The translations under genes and the position numbers were made by a program. Shown here piece after piece: positions 1-6,193 of a stretch of DNA of 6,193 nt. The notes under the pieces are model-generated. The model saw only the letters and a program-made list of their open reading frames with translations. It ran no database searches and was not told the DNA's origin. This stretch comes from Alphaproteobacteria bacterium (lineage in GTDB: Bacteria; Pseudomonadota; Alphaproteobacteria; Puniceispirillales; Marisalimonadaceae), in NCBI GenBank assembly GCA_016777645.1, contig JADHRC010000093.1, forward strand, positions 1-6,193. The letters are read 5' to 3'. Positions within the stretch are counted from its first letter, which is position 1. Every line of letters begins with the position of its first letter.

Positions 1-728
1 TCTGTTGATTCTAATCCAACAGTTTCTCTTGCCATAGCAGATATAAATGTACCTAAAACCACATATCCAAAACCATATAAACCATAAGATACAGTTACTA
101 AAGCAAATCCAAAATTACTTTGAAGATTAGACTTATCAAATGTTGTACTAATAATTGTTTCATCTGGAGTATATATAAATATAGGAACTGATAAGATTAT
201 TGACAGGATTGTTACTCCAATCCAGAGATCTTTCCACTCAAATCCTAGACTGCCTAAAATTGATACTATAATCGAGGATAAGACAATTCCAAAACCAACT
301 CCCATAAAATGAGCAGTACTAAGAGATTTTTTACCAAAAGCTTGAATAGATGGAAGTATCAGCGACGTTCCAAATATTAAAACAAATGCGCTAGATAAGC
401 CGCTCACAAAACGCACAACAATAAAAAAAGTTATATTATCATGAAAACTCATAAGTAGAGTTGTTATTATTGATACGATAATAGAGATAAAAAAAACTAA
501 TTTTACTCTTTTTTTAAAAATAGATAATATTGATAGTAATGAGCCACTCAAATAACCAAAAAAATTCCATGAGGCAATTAAGCCTCCTATAGTTTTACTT
601 ATATTAAGTTCTTCTAGCATGTATGGTAAGATTGGAGTGTAAGCAAATCTACCGATACCAACAGCTAAAGCTAATGCTGCTGTCCCAGTGAGAATTAAAA
701 TTAATACTCTAAAATTAAATTTTTGCAT
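1..728 (-). CDS. YbfB/YjiJ-family MFS transporter, partial (C-terminus outside window)
   Basis: This is a membrane carrier of the major facilitator superfamily, probably an inner-membrane exporter or importer of a small molecule. The substrate cannot be told from sequence. The frame reads without a stop from the ATG at 728-726 to the left edge, giving 242 residues; family members are about 400. The diagnostic sign is GIGRFAYTPILP at residues 24-35, at the end of the first membrane helix, which I know as a hallmark of the YbfB/YjiJ group (Pfam MFS_4). Hydrophobic helices lie near residues 7-30, 46-70, 75-94, 99-126, 138-160, 167-186 and 206-230, so about seven of the usual twelve are present. 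The loop near 187-205 would be the central cytoplasmic loop. The start is supported by AAGGA (736-732 on the minus strand), although its 3-nt spacing is tight. The gene diverges from the crotonase gene at 866. Family call is fairly sure; function is unknown. Confidence 0.85.
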   Translation of the reverse strand, partial: MQKFNFRVLILILTGTAALALAVGIGRFAYTPILPYMLEELNISKTIGGLIASWNFFGYLSGSLLSILSIFKKRVKLVFFISIIVSIITTLLMSFHDNITFFIVVRFVSGLSSAFVLIFGTSLILPSIQAFGKKSLSTAHFMGVGFGIVLSSIIVSILGSLGFEWKDLWIGVTILSIILSVPIFIYTPDETIISTTFDKSNLQSNFGFALVTVSYGLYGFGYVVLGTFISAMARETVGLEST

Positions 729-801
729 TAATCCTTATTCTTTTCATATTTATAATATTTTCTATTAAAATTTTAGAAAAACAATCGAGCAAGATTATTG
801 A

Positions 802-837
802 TTGACCACAATTTAAAAAATGTTTCTTATATATAAT
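802..837 (+). promoter_or_regulatory. Possible promoter of the crotonase gene
   Basis: TTGACC at 802-807 is one mismatch from the sigma-70 -35 consensus. Seventeen nucleotides later comes a weak -10 (TCTTAT, 825-830). A perfect TATAAT lies at 832-837 but is 24 nt from that -35, too far to pair with it. Transcription would start around 840-845, giving a leader of about 20-25 nt before the ATG at 866. In DNA this AT-rich such matches arise easily, so this is a candidate only. Confidence 0.3.
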
Positions 838-865
838 TAAGTTTATATTAATATGAGAAAAATAG

Positions 866-1645
866 ATGCACAATCTTTTTACTATTGTCAAAGAAACAAA
901 TCACATAGTGCGAGTTGAATTGACTAATGGACAAAAACACAACCCACTATCCTTAGAGCTGATCATATCCTTAACGAAAGCTTTAAAACAAATTTCATCA
1001 CAAGACAAAGTTAAAGTTATAATAATTTCATCAGAAGGACCGGGTTTTTCAGCGGGGCACGATCTTGTAGAGTTGAGGGAAAATAAAAATAACAAGGAAT
1101 TTTTTAAGACTTTATTTAATGAATGTTCAAATTTAATGCAAACTATAATGACATTACCACAACCAGTGATTGCAGAAGTCTGTGGCATTGCAGCTGCGGC
1201 AGGTTGTCAGCTAGTGGCAAGTTGTGATTTAGCAGTGGCATCTGAACAATCTTCATTTATGACACCGGGTGTTAATATAGGTCTTTTCTGCTCAACACCT
1301 ATGGTTGCTGTTTCTAGAAACCTTTCTAGAAAGAAAATTATGGAAATGCTTCTAACTGGAGAAAAGCTTAATGCTGCGGATGCCGTGCAGTATGGCTTAG
1401 TTAATTATTCTGTTCCCTTGGATCAGCTTCAAATGAGGACATTAAATCTTGCAAAATTAATAGCATCTAAGCCAGTTTCAACTGTGAAAATTGGTAAGGA
1501 AGCATTTTACAAACAAGTTGAAATGCCTGTGGGGGAAGCTTACAATTACACATCTGAGGTTATGGCTCAGAATATGATGGAGATAGATGCGCACGAAGGT
1601 ATTAGTGCATTTTTAGAAAAAAGAAACCCGAGGTGGAACGAATAA
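866..1645 (+). CDS. Enoyl-CoA hydratase/isomerase-family protein, ECHDC3 type
   Basis: A complete 259-residue crotonase-fold protein, normal length for the superfamily, probably cytosolic and acting on an acyl-CoA thioester. The two oxyanion-hole segments are visible: FSAGHDL at 61-67 and CGIAAAAGCQL at 106-116. The stretch from about 106 to 180, including PGVNIGLFCSTP at 134-145 and the TGEKLNAADAVQYGLVN block at 164-180, follows animal ECHDC3 closely as I recall it, as does the end (AFYKQ at 213-217, KRNPRW at 252-257). The two glutamates that activate water in classical hydratases align with Gln115 and Gly135 here, so an ordinary hydratase reaction is unlikely. Isomerase, thioesterase-like or non-catalytic CoA-binding roles remain open. 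The upstream ribosome site is weak (GAG at 855-857, 8 nt before the ATG). It diverges from the MFS gene and converges on the MetY fusion gene, so it is probably transcribed alone. Automatic annotation would likely say enoyl-CoA hydratase. Confidence 0.9.
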   Translation: MHNLFTIVKETNHIVRVELTNGQKHNPLSLELIISLTKALKQISSQDKVKVIIISSEGPGFSAGHDLVELRENKNNKEFFKTLFNECSNLMQTIMTLPQPVIAEVCGIAAAAGCQLVASCDLAVASEQSSFMTPGVNIGLFCSTPMVAVSRNLSRKKIMEMLLTGEKLNAADAVQYGLVNYSVPLDQLQMRTLNLAKLIASKPVSTVKIGKEAFYKQVEMPVGEAYNYTSEVMAQNMMEIDAHEGISAFLEKRNPRWNE

Positions 1646-1657
1646 AAAATTAAATTC

Positions 1658-3457
1658 TTATACTATTTCCAATGCGCCTTTTAAGTCTTCAATAATGTCT
1701 TTATAGTTTTCAAGACCAATCGATAATCTTATCATTGAATCATTTATACCAGAGTTTTGTTTTTGCTCTTCATTTAGTTGTCTATGAGTTGTAGATGCTG
1801 GGTGGACTATTAAAGATTTGGTATCACCAACATTTGCAAGATGAGAAATAAGATTACAATTTTCTACTAATCTAACAGCAGCATCATACCCATCTTTTAG
1901 TGAGAAAGTAAAAACTGACCCATATCCATCTTTGAAATGTTTTTTGGCTAATTTATGAAAAGTATTTTCTTCAAATCCAGCCCATGAAACGTAGCTTACT
2001 TTTGGATGTTTATTAAGAAATTGTGCAATTTTTTCAGCGTTTTTCATATGTTGTCTCATTCTTAAAGGGAGGGTTTCCAATCCAATGAGTGTTAAGTATG
2101 CATTTAACGGAGCCATAGTAGCTCCTAAATCTCTCATAACGCATGCATGACAATAGTTAATAAATGCGTGATTACCAAATGTTTCGTAAAAATTTATATC
2201 ATGGTAAGAAGGATCTGGTTTAGTAAGTTTTGAAAATTCTCTACCTGTATTCCACTTAAATTTACCCATATCCACAACAGCGCCACCCATTGCATTTCCA
2301 TGTCCTGACAAAAATTTAGTAGTTGAATAAATAATTAAGTCAGCACCAAATTTTCCTGGCTGACAAATAATGGGTGTCGCCATAGTATTATCAATTATAA
2401 GGGGAATTCCTACTTCATGGGCAATGTCGGCTAACGATGAAATATCACTGACATTACCATCAGGATTTGCTAAACTTTCAGCAAACAAAACTCTTACGGA
2501 AGGGTCTTGTACTGCTAATCTAACAGCATCTAGATCATAAACATCAACTAGTTCTGCGTCCCATGAAAAATTTTTAAATGTTTTTGTAAATTGGGTTATT
2601 GATCCGCCGTATAATTTAGAACTGGCTACTATTTTTGTTCCTGGCTCCATTATTGGAAATAATGCTAGCAATTGTGCTGCATGTCCTGATGCAGCACAAC
2701 AAGCTCCTAACCCATCATCCAATGCAGATATTCTTTGTTCTAATGCCGAAACTGTAGGGTTAGATAAACGAGAATATATATTTCCAGGCTCTTGCAAATT
2801 AAATAAACTAGCTGCATGATCTGTATCATCAAATATATAAGAAGTTGTTTGATAAATAGGCATGCTTCTAGAACCGGTTGCAGAATCTGGCCTTGTTCCC
2901 GCATGAATAGCAAGAGTTTCTAATTCATTTGATTTTACAATCCCTCCATTTCTTGATGCTGGAGGTGGTGATAAAGGAACACTTCTTTTTGATGAAATTA
3001 AATTAGAATTGAACCCTGCTAAGCCAAGAGCACCTGATAACTTTGAATGTTCCATTTTAGGACATTTATCGAAAATAATATTTTTATTATTTTTCTTTGC
3101 TATCTTTATTGCTTCTTCACTCTTAATACCCAATTGCATCCATATTGTTTTTGCACCTATTTTAATAGCTTCTTTTGTTATTCCAGGACAAAATTGATCA
3201 GGTCTAAAAATATTCACCATATCTATTTGAAAGGGAATTTCTTCTAGAGAAGCATAGCAAAGTTCACCTAGAATATATTCGCCGGCGCTGCTTGGGTTTA
3301 CAGGGATGACTTTATATCCATGTTTCTGTAAGTACTTCATAACAAAATTAGAGGGTCTTTTCCAATTTTTACTAGCACCAACCATAGCAATTATTTTATT
3401 TTTTGATAAAATATCTGCAATGAACATATCATTTTCTATATTCTTTTTTAAAGTCAT
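1658..3457 (-). CDS. metY: CoA-binding domain fused to O-acetylhomoserine sulfhydrylase (MetY)
   Basis: One 599-residue frame, numbered from the ATG at 3457, carries two proteins usually encoded separately. Residues about 10-151 form a CoA-binding Rossmann domain of the YccU/CoA_binding_2 type: GAS at 27-29, RPS at 34-36, NP at 54-55, WMQLG at 106-110 and the DKCPKME block at 130-136. Residues about 152-176 are a Ser/Pro-rich linker. From about 177 to the end (about 423 residues, normal for MetY) is a PLP enzyme of the Cys/Met metabolism family. It has the PLP-phosphate contacts Tyr228/Arg230 (YSRLSNPT), SGHAA at 257-261, ring-stacking Tyr283, Asp356 (pyridine nitrogen), the Schiff-base Lys381 in STTKFLSGHG, HPASTTH at 552-558 and Arg577 for the substrate carboxylate. 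The expected reaction is O-acetylhomoserine plus sulfide giving homocysteine and acetate, in the cytosol. A TTG at 3469 would add four residues; the ATG is preferred because GGGGA lies 5 nt before it. The gene faces the crotonase gene tail to tail and diverges from the GMC gene. The CoA-binding part may sense or bind CoA; that is inference. Confidence 0.93.
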   Translation of the reverse strand: MTLKKNIENDMFIADILSKNKIIAMVGASKNWKRPSNFVMKYLQKHGYKVIPVNPSSAGEYILGELCYASLEEIPFQIDMVNIFRPDQFCPGITKEAIKIGAKTIWMQLGIKSEEAIKIAKKNNKNIIFDKCPKMEHSKLSGALGLAGFNSNLISSKRSVPLSPPPASRNGGIVKSNELETLAIHAGTRPDSATGSRSMPIYQTTSYIFDDTDHAASLFNLQEPGNIYSRLSNPTVSALEQRISALDDGLGACCAASGHAAQLLALFPIMEPGTKIVASSKLYGGSITQFTKTFKNFSWDAELVDVYDLDAVRLAVQDPSVRVLFAESLANPDGNVSDISSLADIAHEVGIPLIIDNTMATPIICQPGKFGADLIIYSTTKFLSGHGNAMGGAVVDMGKFKWNTGREFSKLTKPDPSYHDINFYETFGNHAFINYCHACVMRDLGATMAPLNAYLTLIGLETLPLRMRQHMKNAEKIAQFLNKHPKVSYVSWAGFEENTFHKLAKKHFKDGYGSVFTFSLKDGYDAAVRLVENCNLISHLANVGDTKSLIVHPASTTHRQLNEEQKQNSGINDSMIRLSIGLENYKDIIEDLKGALEIV

Positions 3458-3462
3458 CAATA

Positions 3463-3467
3463 TCCCC
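3463..3467 (-). promoter_or_regulatory. Ribosome binding site deciding the MetY-fusion start
   Basis: GGGGA on the minus strand lies 5 nt before the ATG at 3457-3455. The longer frame would begin at a TTG (3469-3467) that overlaps this G-run and has only A/T upstream of it. The site therefore favours the ATG start and a 599-residue product. Confidence 0.55.
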
Positions 3468-3520
3468 AAAATAATAATTTCTATATATAATAAATTTCTG
3501 TAATAACTATAAAAATTTTT

Positions 3521-3558
3521 TTAACATAGTAAAAATTTCTTACTTCTAATATTATAAT
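3521..3558 (+). promoter_or_regulatory. Possible promoter(s) of the GMC oxidoreductase operon
   Basis: TTAACA (3521-3526, one mismatch from the -35 consensus) is followed after 18 nt by TCTAAT (3545-3550, one mismatch from the -10 consensus). A second, perfect -10 (TATAAT, 3553-3558) lies 2 nt further on but has no good -35 at 16-18 nt. Either would give a leader of roughly 40-50 nt before the ATG at 3604. The surrounding region is almost pure A/T, which raises the chance of false matches. Confidence 0.4.
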
Positions 3559-3603
3559 GGGTAAATGTTCTATTTTTTTGAATATTTAAAAAGGTAGTTT
3601 TTA

Positions 3604-5205
3604 ATGAATCAAAAATTTGATTTTATTGTCGTCGGGGCAGGCACAGCTGGATGTCTATTAGCGAATCGTTTGTCAGCCTGCGGCAAACACTCTGTGGCTT
3701 TAATAGAAGCTGGAGGAAGTGACAACTATCATTGGGTTCATATACCAGTAGGTTATCTTTATTGTATGGGTAATAAAAGGACTGATTGGTTATATAAAAC
3801 TACAAAGCAGCGAGGATTAAATGATAGAGAATTAAACTATCCAAGAGGAAAAGTAATGGGAGGTTGTTCATCAATAAATGGGATGATTTATATGAGAGGA
3901 CAGGCCAATGATTATGATCAGTGGAGACAAATGGGAAATGAAGGTTGGAGTTGGGATGAAGTTTTGCCCTACTTTAAAAATATGGAAGATAGCTATGAAG
4001 GAGCAAATAAATTTCATGGTGCTGGAGGAGAATGGAAGGTAAACAAGCAAAGACTTTCCTGGGATATTCTTGATAGTTTTAAAGAAGCCACAATAGAAGC
4101 TGGGATACCAGAAATTCACGATTTTAATGAGGGTAATAATTTTGGAGTTTCATACTTTAAGGTTAATCAAAACTCTGGCTTGAGATGGAATACAGTTAAA
4201 GCGTTTATAAAGCCAATTAAAAATAGAAAAAACTTAACTATAATTAGTAGATGTGAAGTTAATAAAATTATTTTAGAAAATAAAAAAGCCAAGGGCGTAC
4301 AAGTTTTTAGAAATGGAAATTTGGAGAAAATATTTTCTAATAGAGAAATAATACTATCTTCAGGATCTGTTGGCTCTCCAAAGATACTAGAGTTATCAGG
4401 GATTGGAAATCCAGACATTTTATCAAAATTAGGTATTGATACTTATGTAGAAAGTAAAAATATTGGTGAAAATCTTCAAGATCACCTCCAATTAAGAGTG
4501 ATATATAAGTTAGAAAATGCTAAAACTTTAAATCAAAAAGCTAATTCTTTAATTGGTAAATTAGCAATTGGTTTGGAATATGCTCTTAAGAGAACTGGTC
4601 CTATGTCTATGGCTCCTAGTCAATTAGGTATATTTGCAATGTCTGATAAATCTTACGAGACGCCTAACCTTCAGTTTCATGTACAACCATTATCATTGGA
4701 TAAATTTGGAGATCCACTCCATAATTTTCCAGGATTAACAGCAAGCGTTTGTAATCTTAACCCCCAAAGTAGAGGCTCTGTTCATATAAATTCTAGCGAT
4801 CACAAAGTTGCACCATTAATTAATCCAAATTATTTATCTGCAGAACAGGATAAAATTGTGGCGGCTCAATCTATAAAGCTTGCAAGAAAGATTGTTTCTC
4901 AACATGCCATGAGAAAATATAACCCAAAAGAGTATGCGCCTGGATCACATTTCCAATCTGATGAAGATTTAAAAAAAGTAGCAGGTGATATTGGTACAAC
5001 AATTTTTCATCCTGTGGGTACTTGTGCAATGGGGCCCAGTAAATCCTCTGTGACTGATAGTAGTTTAAGAGTTAGGGGTGTTGATGGTTTAAGAATTGCT
5101 GATGCCTCTATAATGCCAACTATAACTTCTGGTAATACTAATGCTCCTACTTTAATGATCGCAGCAAAAGCATCAGAAATGATCTTGAAGTCTAATAAAG
5201 TTTAA
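3604..5205 (+). CDS. GMC-family FAD-dependent oxidoreductase (choline/alcohol dehydrogenase-like)
   Basis: A complete 533-residue flavoprotein of the glucose-methanol-choline family, which oxidises alcohols to aldehydes (BetA and AlkJ type). The N-terminal FAD site is clear: GAGTAG at 11-16 with Glu35 to hold the ribose. GMC signature 1 spans about 81-107 (starting RGKVMGGCSSINGMIY, then the RGQANDYDQW block) and signature 2 is SGSVGSPKILELSGIG at 253-268. Near the C-terminus, His469 in HPVGTCAMG and Asn511 in SGNTNAP form the expected His/Asn catalytic pair, as in choline oxidase. Length is slightly below BetA and AlkJ (about 550). No signal peptide is seen, so it is cytosolic or loosely membrane-associated, probably passing electrons to quinone. 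AAGG at 3591-3594 lies 9 nt before the ATG. An acyl-CoA dehydrogenase follows 31 nt later on the same strand, so the true substrate may be an alcohol feeding acyl-CoA catabolism rather than choline. No betaine-aldehyde dehydrogenase or BetI is in view, so no betA symbol is given. Confidence 0.93.
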   Translation: MNQKFDFIVVGAGTAGCLLANRLSACGKHSVALIEAGGSDNYHWVHIPVGYLYCMGNKRTDWLYKTTKQRGLNDRELNYPRGKVMGGCSSINGMIYMRGQANDYDQWRQMGNEGWSWDEVLPYFKNMEDSYEGANKFHGAGGEWKVNKQRLSWDILDSFKEATIEAGIPEIHDFNEGNNFGVSYFKVNQNSGLRWNTVKAFIKPIKNRKNLTIISRCEVNKIILENKKAKGVQVFRNGNLEKIFSNREIILSSGSVGSPKILELSGIGNPDILSKLGIDTYVESKNIGENLQDHLQLRVIYKLENAKTLNQKANSLIGKLAIGLEYALKRTGPMSMAPSQLGIFAMSDKSYETPNLQFHVQPLSLDKFGDPLHNFPGLTASVCNLNPQSRGSVHINSSDHKVAPLINPNYLSAEQDKIVAAQSIKLARKIVSQHAMRKYNPKEYAPGSHFQSDEDLKKVAGDIGTTIFHPVGTCAMGPSKSSVTDSSLRVRGVDGLRIADASIMPTITSGNTNAPTLMIAAKASEMILKSNKV

Positions 5206-5236
5206 CATGTTTTTATTTATGGGTATGAGGTAAATA

Positions 5237-6193
5237 ATGAATTTTGAATATAATGAAGATCAGTTAGTGATAAAAGAAATGGCTAAAAACTTTGCTGAAA
5301 CTGAGCTCATGCCTAACGCTTCCGAATGGGATCAGAAAGAAATTTTTCCAGTTGAAACATTAAAAAAAGCTGCTGGACTTGGTTTGGCAGCTATTTATGT
5401 TAATGATACATATGGAGGATCAGGTCTTAGTAGATTAGATGCAGCTATCATTTTTGAAGAACTCTCCAGAGGATGTGTTTCTACTGCGGCCTATTTATCT
5501 ATCCATAATATGGTGACTTGGATGATAGATGCACATGGTTCAGACAATCTGAAAAATAGATTTATAAATAGATTATCTACCATGGAAATAATGTCTAGTT
5601 ATTGCCTGACTGAACCTGGGTCTGGATCTGATGCTGTTGCATTAAAAACAAAAGCAACGAAAAAGGGAAATAGTCATTATGTTTTAAATGGTTCAAAAAG
5701 TTTTATATCTGGAGGGCCTACAAGTGATTTATTTGCTGTTATGTGTAGAACAGGTGAGGAAGGGGCAGGCGGTGTTTCATGTATTTTAGTAGAAAAGGGA
5801 AGTAAGGGTCTAACCTTTGGAAAACAAGAAAAGAAAATGGGTTGGAATAGTCAGCACACATCTATGGTAAACTTTGATAATTGTGAGATACCAATAGATA
5901 ATTTAGTTGGTAATGAGGGAGATGGTTTTAAAATAGCAATGAGAGGGCTTGATGGAGGTAGGGTAAATATTGCTGCGTGTTCTCTAGGTGGAGCAAGGGC
6001 AGCATTGGAAGCATCAATAGATTATTCTTCAGAAAGAAAACAATTTGGAAAATCATTAGATAAATTTCAAGTTACACAATTTAAACTTGCAGATATGGCA
6101 ACTGAACTTGAAGCCTCCCGTTTAATGGTTTTAAGAGCAGCTTGTTCTTTAGACAATAATGATAAAAAAGCTACAAAGCTATGTGCTATGGCT
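5237..6193 (+). CDS. Acyl-CoA dehydrogenase, isobutyryl-CoA dehydrogenase (ACAD8) type, partial (C-terminus outside window)
   Basis: A FAD enzyme that inserts a 2,3 double bond into an acyl-CoA. The likely substrate is isobutyryl-CoA, giving methacrylyl-CoA in valine breakdown, with electrons passed to ETF. The frame is open from the ATG at 5237 to the right edge, giving 319 residues of an expected 380-390. The N-terminal helical domain is about 1-118, the beta domain about 119-230, and the C-terminal helical domain starts near 235. Acyl-CoA dehydrogenase signature 1 is CLTEPGSGSDA at 123-133, and the flavin-contacting RKQFG is at 267-271. Several blocks match human ACAD8 almost word for word as I remember it: DQKEIFPV at 32-39, GGSGLSRLD at 60-68, SIHNM at 88-92, NGSKSFISGG at 151-160 and MGWNSQ at 201-206. 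The catalytic glutamate of the LEGSNE-like motif lies beyond the edge, so activity cannot be confirmed. The start is supported by GAGG at 5227-5230, 6 nt before the ATG. It is probably co-transcribed with the GMC gene, 31 nt upstream. Confidence 0.93.
   Translation, partial: MNFEYNEDQLVIKEMAKNFAETELMPNASEWDQKEIFPVETLKKAAGLGLAAIYVNDTYGGSGLSRLDAAIIFEELSRGCVSTAAYLSIHNMVTWMIDAHGSDNLKNRFINRLSTMEIMSSYCLTEPGSGSDAVALKTKATKKGNSHYVLNGSKSFISGGPTSDLFAVMCRTGEEGAGGVSCILVEKGSKGLTFGKQEKKMGWNSQHTSMVNFDNCEIPIDNLVGNEGDGFKIAMRGLDGGRVNIAACSLGGARAALEASIDYSSERKQFGKSLDKFQVTQFKLADMATELEASRLMVLRAACSLDNNDKKATKLCAMA

Noticed and set aside
782..804. CAATC...GATTG inverted repeat in the MFS/crotonase intergenic region as an operator
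   Set aside because: Five-base arms with a 13-nt spacer in AT-rich DNA are expected by chance, and no regulator gene is adjacent.
901..1188. Open frame of 95 codons on the minus strand inside the crotonase gene
   Set aside because: It lies wholly antisense to a well-supported gene, has no recognisable domain, and fits a chance shadow frame.
3009..3503. Three overlapping plus-strand open frames of 62-66 codons within and beside the CoA-binding domain
   Set aside because: They are antisense to the conserved CoA-binding domain, with compositions rich in Phe, Ile and Cys typical of shadow frames in AT-rich DNA, and they lack convincing ribosome sites.
3458..3603. SAM riboswitch (SAM-II or SAM-V type) upstream of the MetY fusion
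   Set aside because: Such elements occur before met genes in alphaproteobacteria, so the minus-strand leader was read for their conserved core and pseudoknot. It is nearly all A/T with no matching stems or core; a covariance-model search would settle it.
3871..4418. Two minus-strand open frames of 82-83 codons inside the GMC gene
   Set aside because: They are antisense to conserved GMC signature regions and have no domain or start signal of their own.
3604..5205. Naming the GMC oxidoreductase betA (choline dehydrogenase)
   Set aside because: The family fit is good, but there is no betB, betI or choline transporter in view and the neighbour is an acyl-CoA dehydrogenase, so the substrate is undetermined.

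Overview
The window is strongly AT-rich, with A/T-ending codons and very short spacers. It carries five protein genes and shows no RNA genes, insertion sequences, CRISPR arrays or long repeats. Base composition, compact layout and gene content (a YbfB-type MFS carrier, MetY linked to a CoA-binding protein, a GMC oxidoreductase, and a mitochondrial-like isobutyryl-CoA dehydrogenase) suggest an AT-rich marine proteobacterium. An alphaproteobacterium of the streamlined kind is most likely. That placement is inference from style, because no marker gene is present.

Layout from left to right: (1) positions 1-728, minus strand: the N-terminal 242 residues of a YbfB/YjiJ-family MFS transporter that runs off the left edge. 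(2) 729-865: a 137-nt divergent intergenic region. (3) 866-1645, plus strand: a complete crotonase-fold protein of the ECHDC3 type, in which both glutamates used by classical enoyl-CoA hydratases are replaced. (4) 1658-3457, minus strand: one long reading frame joining a CoA-binding Rossmann domain (YccU/CoA_binding_2 type) to a full-length O-acetylhomoserine sulfhydrylase (MetY). Its stop codon is only 12 nt from that of the crotonase gene. (5) 3458-3603: a 146-nt divergent intergenic region with promoter-like sequence. (6) 3604-5205, plus strand: a complete FAD-dependent GMC oxidoreductase (choline/alcohol dehydrogenase superfamily). (7) 5237-6193, plus strand: an acyl-CoA dehydrogenase closely resembling isobutyryl-CoA dehydrogenase (ACAD8), cut by the right edge before its catalytic glutamate.

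The GMC oxidoreductase and the acyl-CoA dehydrogenase are on the same strand 31 nt apart and are probably co-transcribed. They suggest a catabolic module for alcohols and branched-chain acyl-CoA (valine route) that continues to the right. The MetY fusion belongs to sulfur assimilation and methionine synthesis. The two most notable points are the CoA-binding/MetY fusion and the crotonase without catalytic glutamates. I see no clear evidence of an entirely new multi-gene system.
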